Shown here piece by piece: positions 32,319-40,424 of a stretch of 64,000 nt of DNA. A model generated the notes under the pieces. The model worked only from the letters and a program-made list of their open reading frames with translations, had not been told where the DNA came from and did not search any database. Source of the stretch: Streptomyces hyderabadensis (GTDB lineage Bacteria; Actinomycetota; Actinomycetes; Streptomycetales; Streptomycetaceae). The translations under genes were made by a program, and so were the position numbers. Location: assembly GCF_020404845.1 (NCBI RefSeq), contig NZ_JAIOJZ010000023.1, positions 1 to 64,000 on the forward strand, written 5' to 3'. The number at the start of each line of letters is the position of its first letter. Positions within the stretch are counted from its first letter, which is position 1.

Positions 32319-33215
32319 ATGTCGACACCACTGAAAGTGATGCTGGGCAACCACCCGCACACCCGGCAGCTGAAGAACGGCACCGTCCCCGTGGACGGAG
32401 CGGACTGCCAGTACCCGGAGGCCTCTCCGCTGCCCCCGGCCTTCGCCCGGATGGTCCGTGACCTGGCCTACGACATCTGCGAGATGCCGTTGGCCACCTA
32501 CCTTCAGGCCCGGGACGCCGGCATCCCGCTGACGCTGCTGCCGGCGGTGCTGGTGGGCAGCACCCACCACCGTTCCCTGACCCGGCTGCCCGAGGGCCCG
32601 GAGCTCAGCCCCGGCGACCTCGTCGGCCGGCGCGTGGGCGTCCGTGCGTACGGCCAGACCACCGGTCTGTGGGTACGTGGCTGGCTGCAGGAGGAATACG
32701 GGGTCAAGTCCTCCGACGTCACGTGGGTGACCACTGAGGACGTTCATGTCGCCCAGTACGTCAACCCCCCGTACGTGCAGCGGTCGAAGGCCGAGCGGGT
32801 CGCGGACCTGCTGCGTTCCCACGATGTTTCCGCGGCGGTGCTCGGCCCCAAGGCGATCGGCGGGCAGGGCGCGGGGCTGGTCCCGCTCGTGGCGGACGCC
32901 GAGAACGCCGGGCTGGCGTGGATCGAGCGGCACGGGACGGTCCCGGCGAACCACCTGATGGTGGTGCGTGACGACATCCTGCGCACCCGCCCCGACGCCG
33001 TACTCGCCGTGTACCGGGCGCTGAAGAAGGCGATCGCGGACACCGCGGACGAGCGGGACGACTCGCCCGCCGGGCGCGCGGTCACGGCCGGGTGGAGCGA
33101 CCAGCTGACCAAGTGCCTTGAGATCGGCGGGCGTTACGCCCTGGAACAGGGCCTCGTCACCGAGCCGGTGGATGTCGCAGCGATCGAGCGGAAGACGACT
33201 TTCCTCGACAGGTGA
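32319..33215 (+). CDS. 4,5-dihydroxyphthalate decarboxylase-like / NMT1-fold protein without signal peptide
   Basis: This 298-residue protein starts directly with a mature-type strand, STPLKVMLGNHPHTRQLKNG, with no signal or lipobox. Text such as FARMVRDLAYDICEMPLATYLQARDAGIPLTLLPAVL, LVGRRVGVRAYGQTTGLWVRGWLQEEYGV and TVPANHLMVVRDDILRTRPDAV matches the phthalate-pathway 4,5-dihydroxyphthalate decarboxylase family, enzymes that reuse a periplasmic-binding-protein fold. Cytoplasmic location supports an enzyme rather than a transport protein. A ring decarboxylation of an imported aromatic acid is the best hypothesis, but the family also contains uncharacterised members, so the substrate is open. 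It lies between the ATPase and DUF3500 genes. Confidence 0.78.
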   Translation: MSTPLKVMLGNHPHTRQLKNGTVPVDGADCQYPEASPLPPAFARMVRDLAYDICEMPLATYLQARDAGIPLTLLPAVLVGSTHHRSLTRLPEGPELSPGDLVGRRVGVRAYGQTTGLWVRGWLQEEYGVKSSDVTWVTTEDVHVAQYVNPPYVQRSKAERVADLLRSHDVSAAVLGPKAIGGQGAGLVPLVADAENAGLAWIERHGTVPANHLMVVRDDILRTRPDAVLAVYRALKKAIADTADERDDSPAGRAVTAGWSDQLTKCLEIGGRYALEQGLVTEPVDVAAIERKTTFLDR

Positions 33216-33283
33216 GCAGGCGGTCGGCAGGGAGCGCCGTCCGTCGGCGCATCCGTTGAGGAACATCGAAAGGAGGAGCAGCG

Positions 33284-34477
33284 ATGGGAGAGCCGGTAGG
33301 GCTGCGACAACGGGGCAATCCGCCCACGCGTAAGCCGGAGTCCTGGACGCCCGACCTGCTCGAGAAGGTCGCCTGGCGGGTGCAGGCGGCGAACGAGCCC
33401 TTCCGGGGAGTAGCCACTTCGGGCGGCATACAGTCGGGACTGTTCCCACTGCGCCGTACTCGCGCGGACGTCCGCAAGGTGTACCGGGCGGCGGAGGAGT
33501 ACCTGGCGGGCATGACGGACAAGCAGCTCGCCGAGGGCCGTTTCCCCATGGACGACGTGAGCTGGCGCCACTGGAACAACGGCGCCCGGTACTTCCTGCG
33601 TCACGGACTCCTGCTGGAGGATTTCGACGACGCCGGGCGTGAGCGGGCCATGAACGTCATGCGCGAGAGCCTCAGCGCGTACGGCTACGGCCAGATGGTC
33701 GACCTGATGCACCTCAACCTCACCATCGGTGAGCTGAGTGACAACACGCACGGACTCAACGAGTGGCTGTACTGGTTCTCCCTCTACGGGGAACCGGAGA
33801 AAGGCGGCCCATGGGGGTGGCAGCTCGACGGACACCACGTCAACGTCAACTGCGTCTTCGTCGGGGACCAGATGGTCCTCACCCCTTCCTTCCTCGGAGC
33901 CGAACCAGTGATCGCTGGTGGCGGGAAGTACGCCGGAACCGTGGCATTCCGGGGCGAGGAGGCGCTCGGGCACGAGCTGTTCACCCAGCTCGACGGCCGG
34001 CAGCGGGAGCGGGCCGTCATCGCGGACACACAGCCGCAGGAGCTGTTCGTCGGAGCCTTCCGGGACAACTGGGAGCTCGACTACCAGGGCCTGCGTCTGA
34101 GTGAGATGTCCCCCGGCCAGCGGGAGACCGCCATCCAGCTCCTCGGCCTGTACGTGAACCGGGCCCGCGAGGACCAGGCGCGCACGCGCATGCAGGAGGT
34201 GCTGGTCCACGAGGGAGACACTCACTTCGGGTGGGCCGGCGACCCCGACGGCACCTTCTACTACCGCTTCCACAGCCCGGTGATCATTGTCGAGTTCGAG
34301 CACATGCCCGGCGTGCTCTTCGACAACGACTACCACTCGCGCCGACACATCCACACCATCGTGCGCACTCCCAACGGCAACGACTTCGGCGTCGACCTGC
34401 TGCGCCAGCACCACGAGCGGCACCACCAGCACGGGCGGCACCATCACCCGGCCGTACACCCCGACCGGATGACTTGA
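33284..34477 (+). CDS. DUF3500-domain protein with histidine-rich tail
   Basis: This 397-residue protein contains the DUF3500 pattern: ERAMNVMRESLSAYGYGQMVDLMHLNLTIGEL, then YWFSLYGEPEKGGPWGWQLDGHHVNVNCVFVGDQMVLTPSFLGAEPVIAGGG, then GDPDGTFYYRFHSPVIIVEFEHMPGVLFDNDYHSRRHIHTIVRTPNGNDFG. Conserved Trp, His and Glu residues suggest a metal- or ligand-binding pocket, but the family has no agreed activity. There is no signal peptide. The end is His-rich (LLRQHHERHHQHGRHHHPAVH). ATG 33284 follows a GGAGGAGCAGCG site. Its place between a decarboxylase-like gene and a GntR gene suggests an enzyme of the same pathway. Confidence 0.78.
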   Translation: MGEPVGLRQRGNPPTRKPESWTPDLLEKVAWRVQAANEPFRGVATSGGIQSGLFPLRRTRADVRKVYRAAEEYLAGMTDKQLAEGRFPMDDVSWRHWNNGARYFLRHGLLLEDFDDAGRERAMNVMRESLSAYGYGQMVDLMHLNLTIGELSDNTHGLNEWLYWFSLYGEPEKGGPWGWQLDGHHVNVNCVFVGDQMVLTPSFLGAEPVIAGGGKYAGTVAFRGEEALGHELFTQLDGRQRERAVIADTQPQELFVGAFRDNWELDYQGLRLSEMSPGQRETAIQLLGLYVNRAREDQARTRMQEVLVHEGDTHFGWAGDPDGTFYYRFHSPVIIVEFEHMPGVLFDNDYHSRRHIHTIVRTPNGNDFGVDLLRQHHERHHQHGRHHHPAVHPDRMT

Positions 34478-34682
34478 GTCGCCCGCCGGGCCGTGCGGCG
34501 CGGGGAGCGGAAACGACGCCGGTGCTCGCTTCATCGATGCCTGCAAAGCCGGGCGGATCGCCTGATTGACCGAACCGGCCGGCGGGAGACCGTGCCGGCA
34601 CGTCCCGGCGCCTGTGTCCGGCGCTCATCCGCAACGGCGCCTGACCACTCGGTCCCTCCGAACAGACCCGCAGGAGGTCATG

Positions 34683-35387
34683 ATGGATTCCAACGGCTTC
34701 GACGACGACCCGAGCCGGATGTCGCTGAGCCGGCAGAGTCAGGCCTACGAAGGACTGCGCTCGCTGCTGCTGTCGGGGAGCGTCGAGCCGGGAACCCGGC
34801 TCACCGAGGCCGACCTGACCCGGATGTTCAGCGTCTCGCGCAGCACCATGCGATCGGTTCTGGTCCGGCTGACCCAGGAAGGGTATGTCACCAGCGAGGT
34901 CAACAGGGGGGTGCGGACCCGCAGCTTCTCGGTCGAGGAGGCCGCGGACATCCTGGAGGCGCGCGAGACGCTGGAGTCCGCTCTGGCGGGCAAGGCCGCC
35001 GAACGGGGCACCGATGAGGAGATCCACGGACTGCGCCGCACACTGGAGGCGATGGAGGACTGCCAGGCCCGCGGAGACGCGACGGGCTACTCCCGGGGGA
35101 ACCGGCGTTTCCACCAGCAGGTGAAGGAGGCCGCCCACCAGCAGACCCTGGCCCGGGCGTACGACACCCTGCTGTACCCCCTGGTGATGCGCCAGTACCG
35201 CAACCCCTCCGCGCCCCACCCGCGCACCGGATCCCTCGAGGAACACCAGGCCGTTCTCTGGGCCGTCGTTACGCGCAATCCCCAGGCGGCGGCCGCCGCG
35301 ATGCTCCATCACGTCGGCAGCGCCAGACGGGCACTGCTGCTGCACGCGCAACAGGAGCGCAGCGCGCCCCTGACGACGGACACCTAG
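34683..35387 (+). CDS. GntR-family regulator, FadR/FCD subfamily
   Basis: This 234-residue regulator has a GntR winged helix (SRQSQAYEGLRSLLLSGSVEPGTRLTEADLTRMFSVSRSTMRSVLVRLTQEGYVTSEVNRGVRTRSFSVEEAADI, about 14-85) and an all-helical FCD domain (ILEARETLESALAGKAAERGTDEEI to about 225), including YSRGNRRFHQQV and a late HHVGS histidine that fit the metal/ligand site. ATG 34683 is favoured, five bases after AGGAGG; ATG 34680 is too close. FCD regulators bind TNGTNNNACNA-type palindromes, matching the four TTGTC-N-GACAA sites in the divergent control region, so this is the predicted repressor of the locus. The 205 bases upstream hold no gene. Confidence 0.9.
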   Translation: MDSNGFDDDPSRMSLSRQSQAYEGLRSLLLSGSVEPGTRLTEADLTRMFSVSRSTMRSVLVRLTQEGYVTSEVNRGVRTRSFSVEEAADILEARETLESALAGKAAERGTDEEIHGLRRTLEAMEDCQARGDATGYSRGNRRFHQQVKEAAHQQTLARAYDTLLYPLVMRQYRNPSAPHPRTGSLEEHQAVLWAVVTRNPQAAAAAMLHHVGSARRALLLHAQQERSAPLTTDT

Positions 35388-35470
35388 AGGGCTGTCGTTC
35401 ATTCCCGCGCCTGACGAACGCTCTACGCGCCGGCTGACGAACTGTGCGTCACGGACCAGAAAGAGAGACC

Positions 35471-37066
35471 ATGCACCAGCGTGTGAAGACCGAAGCGGGA
35501 CTGGTGGAGGGGATACCGGGGCGGGACCGGTCGATCACCGTGTTCCGCGGCATCCCCTACGCGGCCCCACCGGTCGAAGAACTCCGCTGGAGGCCACCCC
35601 GCCCCCCGTTGCCCTGGACCGGGGTGTACAAGGCCAACAGGTTCGGCCCGATGTGCCCGCAGGTGCCGGGTTCGGAGCTGGACGGCAACACCCTGCCGAT
35701 GAGCGAGGACTGCCTGCGCCTCAACATCTGGACGGGAGCGAGTCCCGCGGACGAGCGGCCGCGTCCGGTGCTCGTCTGGATCTACGGCGGTGGTTTCCGC
35801 GTCGGCACGGGCGGCAACCGCCGCTACGACGGTGAGGCACTGGCCCGCAAGGGCGTCGTGGTGGTGACATTCAACTACCGCCTGGGTGCCTTGGGGTTTC
35901 TGGCCACACCTGAACTCAGCGAGGAGTCCCCGCACCACGCCTCCGGCAACTACGGACTGCTCGACCAGATCGCGGTGCTGGAGTGGGTCCAGCGCAATAT
36001 CGTGCACTTCGGCGGCGACCCCGACCGGGTCACAGTCGCCGGGCAGGCGGCCGGCGCCGGATCGGTCAACTTCCTCGCCATGTCACCGCTGGCCAAAGGG
36101 CTGTTCCACCGGGCGATAGCGCAGAGTCACGCCCGCCACTCCCGCGATCTCGAACTGCGTTATCTGTCACCGTCGTACCGGATCCTGGCCGACGCCGAGG
36201 CCGCCGGCGCCCGGTACGCGGCGGCGCGCGGCGCGCGCACCCTTCGACGACTGCGGACACTGCCCTGGCAGAAGCTGGTCGAAGGGGACGCCTCCGCGGT
36301 CGACGACACCGTCGAGACCGGAAGTTCGGCCAAACCGCCGCTGTTCCGTCCCGTCGTCGACGGCTGGGTGATTCCGCACGGCTACGAGGAGACGTATGCC
36401 AAAGGACTGCAGAACGACGTCTGGTACCTCGCCGGGAACAACCTCGACGAGAGCGGGGCGGTACCGGAGAGCCTCTTCCAGGCGTACCGATTGGCCGGCA
36501 GGAAGACATGGCGGCCGGGCGCGCCACCGGTCCACGTGACACGAGAGGACTACGTCGCCGCGTCCCGTCTCAAGTTCGGCGCGATGGCGGAGGAGTTCCT
36601 CCGGCTCTACCCTGCACACACGGACGAGGAAGCGGCGCACGCCCATTGCGCCGCGGTCCGCGACAATGCCAGGATCTCCACCTGGCTGTGGGCGAAGGAC
36701 TGGGCCCCACACGCGAAGCGGCCCGTGTACACGTACTTCTGGACGTACGCCAGCCCGACAGCGGGACAGGGCGCCCGCCGCGCCTCGCACGGCTCCGAGA
36801 TCGACTTCGTGCTCGGCAATCTCCACCCCGACCGCGCCGAGTGGACCGACGAGGACCGCGACATCGCCGAGACGATGAGCGGCTACTGGGCCAACTACGT
36901 GGCCACCGGCGACCCCAACGGACCGGGACTGCCGCACTGGCCCGCGTGGACACCGGACGCCCCGGCGGTCATGGAGGTCGGTGCGGGCTTCGGACCGATC
37001 CCCCTGGCCGACCCGCCCCGGTTCGACTTCTGGCAGCGCCATTTCCGTAACCAGCATGCTTGGTGA
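35471..37066 (+). CDS. type-B carboxylesterase homologue lacking the nucleophilic serine
   Basis: This 531-residue protein is full length for the carboxylesterase type B family: VFRGIPYAAPPVEELRWRPPRPP, SEDCLRLNIWTG, the oxyanion glycines in IYGGGF (106-108), NYGLLDQIAVLEWVQRNIVHFGGDPDRVTVAG, the acid Glu327 in LDESG and the base His440 in RASHGSEIDFVLG. The nucleophile elbow, normally GESAG, reads GQAAG (191-195): Ser193 is Ala, codon GCG, one base from the serine codon TCG. No signal peptide is seen. The frame is intact, so it is either a non-hydrolytic binding protein, uses another mechanism, or recently lost activity. It follows the GntR gene and precedes the lipoprotein gene by 13 bases. 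Confidence 0.88.
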   Translation: MHQRVKTEAGLVEGIPGRDRSITVFRGIPYAAPPVEELRWRPPRPPLPWTGVYKANRFGPMCPQVPGSELDGNTLPMSEDCLRLNIWTGASPADERPRPVLVWIYGGGFRVGTGGNRRYDGEALARKGVVVVTFNYRLGALGFLATPELSEESPHHASGNYGLLDQIAVLEWVQRNIVHFGGDPDRVTVAGQAAGAGSVNFLAMSPLAKGLFHRAIAQSHARHSRDLELRYLSPSYRILADAEAAGARYAAARGARTLRRLRTLPWQKLVEGDASAVDDTVETGSSAKPPLFRPVVDGWVIPHGYEETYAKGLQNDVWYLAGNNLDESGAVPESLFQAYRLAGRKTWRPGAPPVHVTREDYVAASRLKFGAMAEEFLRLYPAHTDEEAAHAHCAAVRDNARISTWLWAKDWAPHAKRPVYTYFWTYASPTAGQGARRASHGSEIDFVLGNLHPDRAEWTDEDRDIAETMSGYWANYVATGDPNGPGLPHWPAWTPDAPAVMEVGAGFGPIPLADPPRFDFWQRHFRNQHAW

Positions 37067-37079
37067 CAGGAGACCGTTC

Positions 37080-38174
37080 ATGACACACGACCACCCCACC
37101 GCCCGCCCGGCCCGCCATGGCCTCCGGCCCCGGCCCGGCGGGAGCCGACGGCTTCTCGCCGCGGCTTCGGCCGCCGTGATCGTCCCGGCGCTGCTCACCG
37201 GCTGCGGCAGCGGCTCCGCCACCACGACCACCTCGGACGGGCTCACCCAGATCACGGTGGGTGGCGGAGGCAGCATTTTCGACACGCCGCTGCACGTCGC
37301 CGACGCCCAGGGCTTCTTCAAGAAACAGGGCCTGAAGATGAAGTTCGTGACCCTGACCGCGTCGACCGGCCCCTCGGCGCTCCAGTCCGGCTCGGTGCAG
37401 TTCTTCGACAGCAGTCCCACCGGGTTCGTCACCTCCCTCTCCAAGAATCTTCCGCAGATCGCGGTCTCCACCGACGGACTGGGCAACCCGCTCGGCCTCG
37501 TTGTGAGCAAGGACTTCGCCAAGGACCACGGCCTGACCGCGAAGACTCCCGCCGCACAGGTGGCGGAGGCACTGTCGGGCTCCACCGGCGGTGCCAGCTC
37601 GGCCAACACCAGGGCCGAGGCCGGCATCTTCCTGAAGAAGTACGGCGTCGACCCCGACAAGAAGGTCAAGTGGGTCTCGCTGCCGAGCCCGGCCGCCGAC
37701 AAGGCCGCCATCAACAGCGGCCAGATCGACTGGTTCCTCACCTCCGAACCGATCCCGCTGCAGATCCAGGACGCCGGTGACGGCATCCTGGTCGCCGACC
37801 CGGTCAAGGTCCCCCAGTGGGCCGCCGAGCAGGCCGGCTACGGGCAGCTGGTGGTGACGCAGAAGAGCTACGCCGCCGAACACCCCGACATCGTGAAGAA
37901 GTTCGTCACGGCGGTTCAGCAGGCGACCGCGTACATGAGCAGCCACCTGAAGGACAGCAACGACAAGACGGTGCTGAAGGCGGCGCAGAAGGCGCTGAAG
38001 GGTGTGCCGGACAACGTGGTGGAGGACAGCCTCAAGCAGGTCGGATGGCCCGCGGACGGCTCGATGGACGCCGCGGGCTGGAAGAAGACCATGGCCTTCC
38101 TCGACAGCCTGGGAACGCTCCCCGAGGGCGCGAAGGTCACCACCGACAACTGGACCGACAAGTACCTGCCGTAA
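37080..38174 (+). CDS. NMT1/SsuA-type ABC transporter substrate-binding lipoprotein
   Basis: This 364-residue lipoprotein has a basic N-terminus, hydrophobic stretch and lipobox LLTGC (Cys42), so it is membrane-anchored outside the cell. The mature protein begins TVGGGGSIFDTPLHVADAQGFFKKQGLKMKFVTL, the usual opening of the nitrate/sulfonate/aromatic-acid-binding NMT1 family, with STGPSALQSGSVQFFDSSPTGFV next. It delivers its ligand to the permease encoded 43 bases downstream and the ATPase at 31324. The start at ATG 37080 is preceded by an AGGAG. The ligand is unknown; locus context suggests an aromatic or ester-type organic acid. Confidence 0.92.
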   Translation: MTHDHPTARPARHGLRPRPGGSRRLLAAASAAVIVPALLTGCGSGSATTTTSDGLTQITVGGGGSIFDTPLHVADAQGFFKKQGLKMKFVTLTASTGPSALQSGSVQFFDSSPTGFVTSLSKNLPQIAVSTDGLGNPLGLVVSKDFAKDHGLTAKTPAAQVAEALSGSTGGASSANTRAEAGIFLKKYGVDPDKKVKWVSLPSPAADKAAINSGQIDWFLTSEPIPLQIQDAGDGILVADPVKVPQWAAEQAGYGQLVVTQKSYAAEHPDIVKKFVTAVQQATAYMSSHLKDSNDKTVLKAAQKALKGVPDNVVEDSLKQVGWPADGSMDAAGWKKTMAFLDSLGTLPEGAKVTTDNWTDKYLP

Positions 38175-38217
38175 GGCGGCCGGTGCACCGCGCCCGGCCA
38201 ACCGGAAGGAGCAGACG

Positions 38218-39123
38218 ATGGCGACTGCCACCAGCAGTGCGAAAGGCAAGACCGAGGTCGAGAAAGCGACCCCCACAGGAGACGTCAGGAACAGTGCGTG
38301 GCGGAAGACCGCCCTGGTCGTGGTGCTGCGTATCGCGGTCATCGCCTTGTGCCTGATCCTCTGGCAGGTGATGAGCGGTCCCGTGCTGCCGGAGTACGCC
38401 GTCAGCAAGCCCACCGACGTGTCGCACGCCCTGTGGGATCTGCTCGGCTCGTCGACCGGATGGATCGACATCAAGGCGACGGCGATCGAGATCCTGGCGG
38501 GCTTCGGGATCGGTGTGGCCATCGGCACCGTGATGGGCCTGGTGCTGGGCTCGGTCCCGCTCGCGGGCCAGGTGCTGGAGCCGCTCATCGCGGCCGTCAA
38601 CGGCATCCCCAAGATCGCGCTCGCGCCGCTGTTCCTGCTCTTCTTCGGCATCGGTCCCATGTCGAAGATCACGATCGCGGCCGCGGGTGTGTCCTTCGTG
38701 GTCTTCTACAACGTCTACCTGGGCCTGCGGCTGAGGGAACGCGAACTCGTGGAGATCGTCCAGGTCATGGGCGGGCGCCGGCATCACGTCCTGAGCTACG
38801 TGACGCTCCCCACCCTGGCCGCGCCGTTCTTCGCGGCGCTCAAGACGGGTGGACCACTGGCCATCCTCGGCGTCATCGGCGGTGAGTTCATCGCCTCCAC
38901 CGAGGGAGTCGGCCACGAACTGTTCACCGCGGCCACGAACCTCGACGCCCCGACCGAGTTCGCCGGCCTGATCGTCCTGGTGGCGATGACGCTGATCCTC
39001 AACGGAGTGCTCAGCGCCCTGGACACGCTGGCGCTCAAACGCCTCGGCCTGGGTGACCGACGGTCCCGCCGCAAGACCGTGAGAGCCGGGGGCGCTCCCA
39101 GGGAGAGTGCGGTCCGCGGGTAG
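38218..39123 (+). CDS. ABC transporter permease (SsuC/TauC type)
   Basis: This 301-residue inner-membrane permease has about six transmembrane helices and the BPD_transp_1 features: EILAGFGIGVAIGTVMGLVLG, EPLIAAVNGIPKIALAPLFLLFFGIGPMSKI and the coupling-helix EAA loop region VQVMGGRRHHVLSYVTLPTLAAPFFAALKTG. A long basic cytoplasmic N-terminus precedes helix 1. It is the last gene of the set, 43 bases after the lipoprotein gene. With the ATPase at 31324 it completes one importer. Confidence 0.94.
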   Translation: MATATSSAKGKTEVEKATPTGDVRNSAWRKTALVVVLRIAVIALCLILWQVMSGPVLPEYAVSKPTDVSHALWDLLGSSTGWIDIKATAIEILAGFGIGVAIGTVMGLVLGSVPLAGQVLEPLIAAVNGIPKIALAPLFLLFFGIGPMSKITIAAAGVSFVVFYNVYLGLRLRERELVEIVQVMGGRRHHVLSYVTLPTLAAPFFAALKTGGPLAILGVIGGEFIASTEGVGHELFTAATNLDAPTEFAGLIVLVAMTLILNGVLSALDTLALKRLGLGDRRSRRKTVRAGGAPRESAVRG

Positions 39124-39266
39124 TCGCAGCCCGCATCGCGCAGCCTGGAAGCACCGGCACCTCGCCGACGACCGCTCCGCCGGAACACCCACCAGCGGGG
39201 CGTCGCCGTCACTGCTCGTCGGCACCGTCCGTGTGACGCCGATGAACGGCCGTCACTCTGCTCCGG

Positions 39267-39313
39267 GACCGGCGGACCACACGCGTGGTTCGAGGTGTGC
39301 TCCGCCGCCGGTC
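39267..39313. terminator. candidate nested hairpin between convergent permease and hydrolase genes
   Basis: An outer 9-bp stem (GACCGGCGG with CCGCCGGTC) encloses an inner stem (GGACCAC with GTGGTTC, one mismatch). It lies about 145 bases after the permease stop and touches the stop of the convergent hydrolase, so it could end transcription from either side. Confidence 0.45.
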
Positions 39314-40226
39314 ACGCCAGGTGCGTTCCGAAGAACTCGGTGAGTTTGGTGACGGCAGGCGTGACGTGTTCGTCCCTGTCGTACAGGTCGATGTGAGTGG
39401 CGCCGTCGATGACGAACAGTTCCTTGGGCTCGGCCGCCTGCTCGATCGCTTCCCGGCTGAAGTAGGCGGTCTCCGCCTCCGAACCCACGATCATCAGCAG
39501 AGGGCGGGGCGCGATGAGCCGGATCATCGCGTACGAGTCGTACTGCGCGAGCTGGTCGACGCTGCGCAGCACCCATCCCTGGACCGCACGGGGGTGGTGT
39601 CCACGCGGGGTGCAGTAGAACTCGTACGTCTCCCGGAACTGCCGGGTGGCATTCTCCAGGAGGTCCTGGGCGTTGTCGGGGATCCACGCCACCATCTCCG
39701 GGGCCGCGCCGCGTGCCTCGGCGGTACGCGCCGCCGCGGCCCGGTCGAGCAGGGCAGTGAGGACCGCCGGGTCCTGAGTACGGCCCAGCCCTTCGCGGAT
39801 CACGGAGCCCATGTCCCCGGCACTGACCGTGGCGACGGCCTTGATGCGGTGGTCGGTCTGCGCGGCGTAGGGGACGTACCCGCCGGACGCACAGATGCCC
39901 AGGGCGCCGATCCGGTCCGGGTCGATGCAGTCGCGGGTGGTCAGGTGGGTCACGGCGGACTTGATGTCCTCGGCCCGCTGGAAAGGGTTCTCCAGGCCTC
40001 GCGGCTCGCCCTCGCTCTCGCCCTGGTAGGCGGCGTCGAAGACGAGCGCGGCGAACCCCTTCCGGGCCAGACGCTCGGCGTAGACACTCGGGCTCTGCTC
40101 CTTGACGCCCCCGCCCGGATGGGAGATGACAACCGCGGGCTGCCGGGCGTCGGAGTGGTCGTCCGGGGTGAAGAGAACCCCGGCGAGGGCGAGACCGTTG
40201 CTGGGGAAGGTGACGTCGGTCTTCAC
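39312..40226 (-). CDS. alpha/beta hydrolase with cysteine elbow (dienelactone-hydrolase-like)
   Basis: This 304-residue cytoplasmic hydrolase starts at GTG, nine bases after AGGAG. It has PAVVISHPGGGVKEQSPSVYAERLARKGFAALVFDAAYQGESEGEPRG, a nucleophile elbow GALGICASGGY in which Cys112 takes the usual serine place, and a C-terminal His in VIDGATHIDLYDR. This is the pattern of YcjY/dienelactone-hydrolase-like proteins. The gene is divergent from an XRE regulator with a 26-bp operator between them, a common actinobacterial pair. The substrate is unknown. Confidence 0.9.
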   Translation of the reverse strand: MKTDVTFPSNGLALAGVLFTPDDHSDARQPAVVISHPGGGVKEQSPSVYAERLARKGFAALVFDAAYQGESEGEPRGLENPFQRAEDIKSAVTHLTTRDCIDPDRIGALGICASGGYVPYAAQTDHRIKAVATVSAGDMGSVIREGLGRTQDPAVLTALLDRAAAARTAEARGAAPEMVAWIPDNAQDLLENATRQFRETYEFYCTPRGHHPRAVQGWVLRSVDQLAQYDSYAMIRLIAPRPLLMIVGSEAETAYFSREAIEQAAEPKELFVIDGATHIDLYDRDEHVTPAVTKLTEFFGTHLA

Positions 40227-40350
40227 GGTATGTCGCTCCTGGTACGGGTGGGACTGGGAGATGGCCGCGGACGGCGCGGATTCCTCCAGGCCGTCCTCGT
40301 CGTCACCGACACTCGCACCCGGCACGGGGAGGGGGTAAGGGGCTTCTTCC

Positions 40351-40376
40351 GTCCCAGGACAGAGCTGTCCTGGGAC
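40351..40376. promoter_or_regulatory. 26-bp perfect XRE operator palindrome
   Basis: GTCCCAGGACAG and CTGTCCTGGGAC are perfectly inverted around AG. The site lies 49 bases upstream of the XRE start and about 125 bases upstream of the divergent hydrolase start, the right place to control both. Confidence 0.75.
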
Positions 40377-40424
40377 ACGGCAGGCCCACTGTCGCAGGGG
40401 CGGCAGGCTGTCACACTTGCGGCT

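Noticed and set aside
35471..37066. Pseudogene call for the carboxylesterase homologue
   Set aside because: The frame is intact over the family's full length with good codon use; only the nucleophile is changed, so it is listed as a CDS with a missing key residue.
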